A stretch of DNA of 64,000 bases, taken from contig NZ_RCWN01000001.1 in NCBI RefSeq assembly GCF_003668555.1, positions 2,517,501-2,581,500 of the forward strand. The letters run 5' to 3'. Under the pieces are notes generated by a model, which was not told the origin of the DNA, ran no database searches, and saw only the letters and a list, made by a program, of their open reading frames with translations. The stretch is from Notoacmeibacter ruber (GTDB lineage: Bacteria; Pseudomonadota; Alphaproteobacteria; Rhizobiales; Rhizobiaceae). The stretch's first letter is position 1; every line of letters starts with the position of its first letter. The position numbers were made by a program, and so were the translations under genes. Of the stretch, positions 60,093-64,000 are shown piece after piece.

Positions 60093-60769
60093 TGAACGAA
60101 CAGGTTAAAACGGTACCGACAGCCGACGATGAAGCACGCTCCGTCCCCCCAGGCGCAGTGGCCGTCAATGGCGAATTTTATCTGCCAGACAGCAAAGGCA
60201 ACCTCGTTCCGCTCGATATGGTCAAGCCGCAGGACCAATTGGAAGACGAGATGGTTCGGAAGATCTTCGGCTTCGCCACCGACCTTTCTGCTCAGATCAG
60301 CCGGTTCAAGGAACATAGCTTCGCCGATATTGGCGACTTCCAGGCCATGCTCGATCAGGACTACGGCGCGAAGAAAGGCGGCAAGAAGGGCAATGTCACC
60401 TTCATGTCCTTTGACGGACTGAAGAAGGTGCAGGTTGCGGTCGCCGATCTGATCGAGTTCGGGCCGCAGCTGCAGACCGCGAAGTCGCTGATTGACCAAT
60501 GCCTCAACGACTGGAGCGCCGATAGCCGTCCCGAGATCCGGACGATCGTCACCCGCGCCTTCAATGTAGACAAGGAAGGTCAGGTCAATCGGGCCGAACT
60601 CTATCGGCTGCGCAAGTGGGATATCACCGATGAGCGCTGGCAGCGGGCCATGGACGCCATCACCGACGCCAGTCGTTCGGTCGGGTCGAAGGAGTATCTG
60701 CGCTTCTACGAACGCGACAAGCCGGGCGGTGCATGGCAAGCCGTCACGATCGATCTGGCGAGCGCGTGA
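60092..60769 (+). CDS. DUF3164-family phage protein
   Basis: 225-residue protein of the DUF3164 family, common in the early region of Mu-like phages. Conserved landmarks are FGFATDLSAQISRFKEHSFA, GGKKGNVTFMSFDGLKKVQV and FNVDKEGQVNRAELYRLRKW. The start at 60092 overlaps the preceding TGA (TGATG); an upstream in-frame ATG at 60071 is less likely. Function is unknown; in Mu a gene at an equivalent place contributes to replication-region functions but is not essential. Confidence 0.85.
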   Translation: MNEQVKTVPTADDEARSVPPGAVAVNGEFYLPDSKGNLVPLDMVKPQDQLEDEMVRKIFGFATDLSAQISRFKEHSFADIGDFQAMLDQDYGAKKGGKKGNVTFMSFDGLKKVQVAVADLIEFGPQLQTAKSLIDQCLNDWSADSRPEIRTIVTRAFNVDKEGQVNRAELYRLRKWDITDERWQRAMDAITDASRSVGSKEYLRFYERDKPGGAWQAVTIDLASA

Positions 60770-61041
60770 TGGACGCCGTTCAACTCGCCAGCATTCCGCT
60801 GCACAAAAAAACCGGTCGTCGCGTCCTCGCGATCAGCGACGACCAGGTCGTGCATATCGGTGTTGCCGCTGACGGATCAGATAGCGCGCTGACGCAGGCG
60901 AGCTTCACCCTGATCGAAGCTGCCGCGCTGGCCGAGGCCGTTCTCGCCGGTAACCCCACAGCGATGACCCAGCCCGGAGCCGAGCGCATGCTGGCCGCCG
61001 CGCTGATCATTACGCTTCGGCAGATTGGCTCGGACGGATGA
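60769..61041 (+). CDS. Small phage early protein, unknown function
   Basis: 90-residue product from ATG 60769 on the preceding stop (TGATG). It begins with a small beta-rich segment (RRVLAISDDQVVHIGVAADG) and ends in a helix (AAALAEAVLAGNP, then RMLAAALIITLRQIG). No family is recognised. It overlaps gemA by 4 bases. Confidence 0.65.
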   Translation: MDAVQLASIPLHKKTGRRVLAISDDQVVHIGVAADGSDSALTQASFTLIEAAALAEAVLAGNPTAMTQPGAERMLAAALIITLRQIGSDG

Positions 61042-61676
61042 ACGCGCTCGCAACCATCCATATTGGCAAGAAGGCGCTTGGCCTCGACGATGATGCCTAT
61101 CGCGACCTGTTAGAACGTGAAACCGGCAAGCGGTCGGCAAAGGGCCTTTCCGAGACCGAGCGCGGACGCGTGATCGACGCCATGCGCCGGGCCGGCTTTA
61201 AACCCGCTTCGAAGGGGCTTCGAAACGGTCTTGAGGGCCGCTTTGCAAAGAAGCTGCAGGCGCTGTGGATCGCTGGCTGGAACCTTGGGCTTGTGCGCGA
61301 CCGCCGCGATTCCGCGCTGACCTCTTTCGTCAAACGCCAAACCGGCCTTGATGCCGTCCGCTTCTGCCACGATGCGGCTGACGCCCGCAAAGCGGTCGAG
61401 GCGCTCAAAGCGTGGCTGGCGCGAGACGGCGGGGTGATGTTTGGAAATACGAATGGGCAGGAATGGCTTGCGGGAGACGGCGGCAAGATCGCTTGGGCCC
61501 AGTGGCAGAAGCTGACGCCCGGCGCGGAGCTCTACCCCGACCAGAAGGGCTTTGAGCCGTCAGTATTCGAGCTGGTCGGCGATCGCACATTCCAAGGCGG
61601 TCTCATAAGCCTTTCACCGGCCGATTGGCGTCTCGTCATGAACGCTTTCGGCGAGCGGATCAGGGCGACCACATGA
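61038..61676 (+). CDS. gemA: GemA/DUF1018 phage regulatory protein
   Basis: 212-residue protein whose N-terminal 140 residues match the GemA (DUF1018) family: IHIGKKALGLDDDAYRDLLE, then GKRSAKGLSETERGRVIDAM and KLQALWIAGWNLGLVRDR. In Mu, GemA changes host gene expression and DNA supercoiling. The C-terminal extension (about 140-212, including AWAQWQKLTPGAELYPDQKG) is longer than in Mu GemA. Overlaps of 4 bases on both sides place it firmly in the early operon. Confidence 0.88.
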   Translation: MNALATIHIGKKALGLDDDAYRDLLERETGKRSAKGLSETERGRVIDAMRRAGFKPASKGLRNGLEGRFAKKLQALWIAGWNLGLVRDRRDSALTSFVKRQTGLDAVRFCHDAADARKAVEALKAWLARDGGVMFGNTNGQEWLAGDGGKIAWAQWQKLTPGAELYPDQKGFEPSVFELVGDRTFQGGLISLSPADWRLVMNAFGERIRATT

Positions 61677-61918
61677 CCCGGCGCCGCGTCCATGTCACTG
61701 ACCATGCCGTGCTGCGCTATCTGGAGCGCGCACACGGTCTCGACGTGGAAGCGGTCCGAAACCATCTGGCTGGCCTGGCCGGCAATGGAGCTCGGCTCGG
61801 CGCGACGGCCGTCATCGTCGAAAAAGTCAAGCTCGTCCTCATCCAGAGCAACGGCACGACGCTTATGCCGACCGTCCTGCGACCGAGATGGCCTGTCCGG
61901 AGGCCGCGCGATGGGTGA
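61673..61918 (+). CDS. Small phage protein, unknown function
   Basis: 81-residue product, ATG 61673 overlapping the gemA stop (ATGA). It has the outline of a small mixed alpha/beta domain: HVTDHAVLRYLERAHGLDVE, then AVIVEKVKLVLIQSNGTTLM and PTVLRPRWPVRR. The first part resembles the BrnT/YjeK-like HAVLRYLER pattern seen in small RNase- and toxin-like proteins, but this is weak. It overlaps the methyltransferase gene by 8 bases. Confidence 0.65.
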   Translation: MTRRRVHVTDHAVLRYLERAHGLDVEAVRNHLAGLAGNGARLGATAVIVEKVKLVLIQSNGTTLMPTVLRPRWPVRRPRDG

Positions 61919-62564
61919 AGCCCCAAAAAACCGTGCCATTGCCCATCGACGCGTTGAACCAGCGGAATCGAATTACTTCCCGACGCCGCCCTGGGCGACG
62001 CGCGCTCTCTTCGTTCATGTCCTCGGCACCAAGGGCTGGCGCGGTCTGACGGTTGAGGAACCGGCCTGCGGCGAAGGGCACATGGCGTATGTGCTGGAAG
62101 AGTATTTCGACACGGTCCGCGCCAGCGATATCGAAGATTTCGGTTACGGTGACGTCCGCGATTTCCTGGACGCCGATTCATGGACCGATATCGAGCGCCC
62201 GGACTGGATCATCACAAACCCGCCCTTCGGGAATCTGGCCCTGCCATTCATGCAGATCGCTCTTCAGAGGGCACGGACAGGCGTTGCCATGTTCGTCCGG
62301 ACAACGCAGATCGAAGGGCCTACCCGCTGGCGGAAGATCTATCGCACCAATCCACCCGAGATCGTCGCGCAATATGTCGAGCGCGTCCCGCTCCATAAGG
62401 GCCGTTGGGAGCCTGATGGCGAAACGTTCACGGCTTACTGCTGGCTGATCTGGCGGATCGGCCGGGCCAGCAGCGGGACCGAGTTGGTCTGGATCCCGCC
62501 TAGTCGGAAGGCGCTGCTGTTCGCCCGTGACATCGAGCGCTTTGGAGCGGGGATGGGCGAATGA
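61911..62564 (+). CDS. Phage N6-adenine DNA methyltransferase-like protein
   Basis: SAM-dependent methyltransferase of 217 residues. The SAM motif I is VEEPACGEGHM, motif II has ASDIEDFG, and the catalytic motif IV is IITNPPFGN (NPPF type, typical of N6-adenine enzymes). No restriction enzyme gene is adjacent, so it is an orphan enzyme likely to protect phage DNA or mark it. It starts at ATG 61911 within the preceding gene; the frame upstream is a shadow. The C-terminal target-recognition part is short, so specificity cannot be read. Overlaps the mor gene by 4 bases. Confidence 0.85.
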   Translation: MGEAPKNRAIAHRRVEPAESNYFPTPPWATRALFVHVLGTKGWRGLTVEEPACGEGHMAYVLEEYFDTVRASDIEDFGYGDVRDFLDADSWTDIERPDWIITNPPFGNLALPFMQIALQRARTGVAMFVRTTQIEGPTRWRKIYRTNPPEIVAQYVERVPLHKGRWEPDGETFTAYCWLIWRIGRASSGTELVWIPPSRKALLFARDIERFGAGMGE

Positions 62565-62995
62565 CGGCACTCCCCGGCATCCTCGGAGAAATTGAAGACG
62601 TGGCGGGGTTGGCCGCAGCCTTGGCCGTCGCTCAGGCGGTAGGTGGCACTCGACAATACATTCCGGGATCCGCGCCTGATGGTCACTGGTTGGTCGACAC
62701 GGTCGGCCGTGACGCTGCCGACAGGATCTGCGCTCATTTCGCTTTGACCGATGCGCATGGCCGCGCGAGCGGCACACTTTATACGATTCCGATGGGGCCG
62801 ACCGGATCGGCCCGCGAAGCCAGAAGACGGCTTAGGCAGGCTCTTGCCAAAGGTGCAAGCGCCCGCGATGCTGCGCAGATCGCAGGCGTCCATGAGCGCA
62901 CCGCTTGGCGCGCCAAGGCGAAACTGAAGACCGATGACGGTCAGGATGATCTCTTCGCCAGCTTTCCCGCGCAGGGCGGAGACTCCTCCCGCTGA
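62561..62995 (+). CDS. mor: Mor/C-type transcription activator of phage middle genes
   Basis: Activator of 144 residues. The N-terminal dimerisation region (LPGILGEIEDVAGLAAALAV, then GGTRQYIPG) matches Mu Mor, and the C-terminal helix-turn-helix is GASARDAAQIAGVHERTAWR. Mor activates the middle promoter, and here the first gene beyond it is the lysis amidase (63061). It is the last gene of the early operon and is followed by 65 bases without a gene, the likely site of the Mor-dependent promoter. Confidence 0.88.
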   Translation: MTALPGILGEIEDVAGLAAALAVAQAVGGTRQYIPGSAPDGHWLVDTVGRDAADRICAHFALTDAHGRASGTLYTIPMGPTGSAREARRRLRQALAKGASARDAAQIAGVHERTAWRAKAKLKTDDGQDDLFASFPAQGGDSSR

Positions 62996-63060
62996 CATTT
63001 GTCAGGCTAATCGGATCGACACGCAGGAAACAGAGTCGGCTTCCAAGCTGGAGCCTTCTT

Positions 63061-63831
63061 ATGCGTCCCATCAAAGAGATCATTCTTCATTGCACGGCGA
63101 CGCCGGAAGGCCGTCCCGTAACCGTGGCCGAGATCGACGCCTGGCACCGCGCGCGGGGCTGGTCGGGCATCGGTTACCATCGCGTGGTTCATCTTGATGG
63201 TACCGTCGAGGACGGCAGACCGATCGAAAAGATCGGCGCTCACGTCGCTGGCCACAACACGGGAACGGTCGGCCTCGTCTATGTTGGCGGCGTTACGAAG
63301 GATGGCGTGACGCCCAAAGATACGCGGACCAACGCGCAGAAAGCCTCCCTTGAAAAGGACATCATCGCGCTTCGCGATCGGTTCGATATCAAGAAGATCA
63401 GCGGGCATAATGAGTATGCCGCGAAGGCCTGCCCGAGCTTCGACGCGTCTGCCGAGTATGACTGGCTTGTCGACGGCCGTTCGCAGGGCTTCGCGCCATC
63501 AACCGACCCGATCCTGAATCGCGGCGATCGCGGTCCGGCCGTCGCGCGGTGGATCGAGGCGCTTGCCGCCTGGCGCCGGATGATCGGCCATGCCTGGCCG
63601 CCGACCGGCGACGTATTCGACCACACGATCGAAACCATCACCATCGAATTCCAGAAAACACGGGGCATCGTTGCCGACGGCAAGGTCGGCCCGCAGACCG
63701 AAGACGAGATGGCGCGAACTCTTGCCGGACAGGCGCCCTACCAGGCCAAGCCTGAGAATAACGACGAGCCGGATGTTGCGGCCGCCGTCGCAAAAATGCG
63801 CGCGGCGCTCGCCGACCTCCGCGCAGCGTGA
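63061..63831 (+). CDS. Phage N-acetylmuramoyl-L-alanine amidase (endolysin) with C-terminal cell-wall-binding domain
   Basis: Endolysin of 256 residues. The N-terminal amidase_2 domain (1-140) has zinc ligands in the ILHCTATPEG motif (first His), in ISGHNEYAAKACPSF (second His and Cys), and catalytic Tyr/Lys-type residues near IGYHRVVH. The C-terminal part (about 155-220) matches a peptidoglycan-binding type 1 domain (LNRGDRGPAVARWIEAL, FQKTRGIVADGKVGPQTEDE). There is no signal peptide, so a holin or similar is needed for export. It begins the lysis module after mor. ATG 63061 follows GGAG about 10 bases upstream. Confidence 0.93.
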   Translation: MRPIKEIILHCTATPEGRPVTVAEIDAWHRARGWSGIGYHRVVHLDGTVEDGRPIEKIGAHVAGHNTGTVGLVYVGGVTKDGVTPKDTRTNAQKASLEKDIIALRDRFDIKKISGHNEYAAKACPSFDASAEYDWLVDGRSQGFAPSTDPILNRGDRGPAVARWIEALAAWRRMIGHAWPPTGDVFDHTIETITIEFQKTRGIVADGKVGPQTEDEMARTLAGQAPYQAKPENNDEPDVAAAVAKMRAALADLRAA

Positions 63832-63863
63832 TCCCTTCAAACCTCCATCAAAGGATCTTTGTC

Positions 63864-64000
63864 ATGTTCGACCCTATCACACTGCTCGGAGCCGCGTTGA
63901 TCGTCGCTGCGGCCGGTCTCATCTGTTCGGCTCTGGTGAATGAAAAAACCGAGGCGGCGCATGCGAATGGAGCTCCGGCCGTCCCCTCGCTACCGGTAGG
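63864..64000 (+). CDS. Start of a small phage membrane protein (holin- or spanin-like), truncated by the window edge
   Basis: ATG 63864 lies behind AAAGGAT and the frame stays open to the window end (45 codons). It begins with one hydrophobic helix (about residues 5-26: ITLLGAALIVAAAGLICSAL) followed by a hydrophilic segment with Glu and Ala. Position directly after the endolysin suggests a holin or i-spanin, but the C-terminus is unseen, so this is not certain. Confidence 0.6.
   Translation, partial: MFDPITLLGAALIVAAAGLICSALVNEKTEAAHANGAPAVPSLPV

Larger units (their letters stand above)
51770..64000. mobile_element. Mu-like transposable prophage, left part (continues past the window)
   Basis: The left terminus reads TGTAACGCGAC at 51770, 38 bases after the quinone oxidoreductase stop; Mu-type ends begin with TGT. 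Three direct transposase-site repeats, a leftward repressor, operator palindromes and the rightward Ner, ParB-like, MuA, MuB, DUF3164, GemA, Mor order all fit a Mu-like phage. The amidase and a small membrane protein begin the lysis module at 63 kb. Structural genes and the right end are beyond the window. The 5 bases before the end are CCTTG and should be duplicated at the right junction if insertion was Mu-like. Confidence 0.95.

Noticed and set aside
1..64000. tRNA, rRNA, CRISPR arrays and insertion sequences
   Set aside because: No cloverleaf-like sequence, rRNA signature, regular spacer-repeat array or second transposase gene was seen on reading; a covariance-model search was not possible here.

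Overview
The window is a high-GC chromosomal segment of an alphaproteobacterium, most likely a flagellated member of the Rhizobiales (Hyphomicrobiales). The clues are the flgE-flgK-flgL-flaF-flbT-flgD-fliQ order, in which FlaF and FlbT are alphaproteobacterial flagellin regulators, the Wzx/Wzy exopolysaccharide genes, and the codon usage. I cannot name genus or species from sequence alone. No rRNA, tRNA or CRISPR array was seen.

Layout. (1) 1-5.5 kb: distal part of a flagellar operon, ending abruptly after fliQ. (2) 5.7-9.7 kb: chemotaxis block with a secreted Cache/PDC-like protein, a membrane receptor (MCP) and a convergent soluble PAS receptor, with one bidirectional terminator between the two receptors. 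(3) 9.9-15.2 kb: glutamine-dependent NAD synthase, an AraC-type regulator and a periplasmic copper amine oxidase. (4) 15.3-39.2 kb: a large polysaccharide and signalling region. It holds a tight five-gene operon (HPt, BcsB-like protein, GT2 synthase with an N-terminal MshEN-like domain, polytopic protein, REC plus degenerate GGDEF) that looks like a second-messenger-controlled synthase system. It also holds a full Wzx/Wzy set: initiating sugar transferase fused to a WecG-type transferase, PCP/Wzz, Wzy-like polymerase, three glycosyltransferases, Wzx and OPX lipoprotein. Regulators here are a LuxR-type response regulator, a hybrid histidine kinase with a small partner protein, and a GalE-like protein that has lost its catalytic residues. 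A 16-bp imperfect palindrome, CTATnC-N4-GGATAG, occurs in four intergenic regions of this block, 87-131 bp from seven of the eight translation starts it could serve, and may define one regulon. (5) 39.3-48.5 kb: divergent catabolic cluster for a four-carbon acid sugar such as threonate or erythronate, with a GntR regulator, DUF1537 kinase, Fe-alcohol dehydrogenase, tripartite tricarboxylate-type transporter, DapA-like aldolase, 2-hydroxyacid dehydrogenase and PdxA2. (6) 48.6-51.7 kb: glutaminase, LysR regulator and a divergent quinone oxidoreductase.

(7) 51.77 kb to the window end: left part of a Mu-like transposable prophage inserted 38 bp after the quinone oxidoreductase stop. Its left terminus TGTAACGC, three direct transposase-site repeats spaced like Mu L1/L2/L3, a leftward LexA/CI-type repressor and matching operator palindromes can all be read directly. 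The rightward early operon carries Ner, a ParB-like protein, MuA (intact D,D35E), MuB, a DnaA-domain-IV-like protein, DUF3164, GemA, an adenine methyltransferase and Mor, followed by a lysis module (amidase and start of a membrane protein). The right end lies outside the window.
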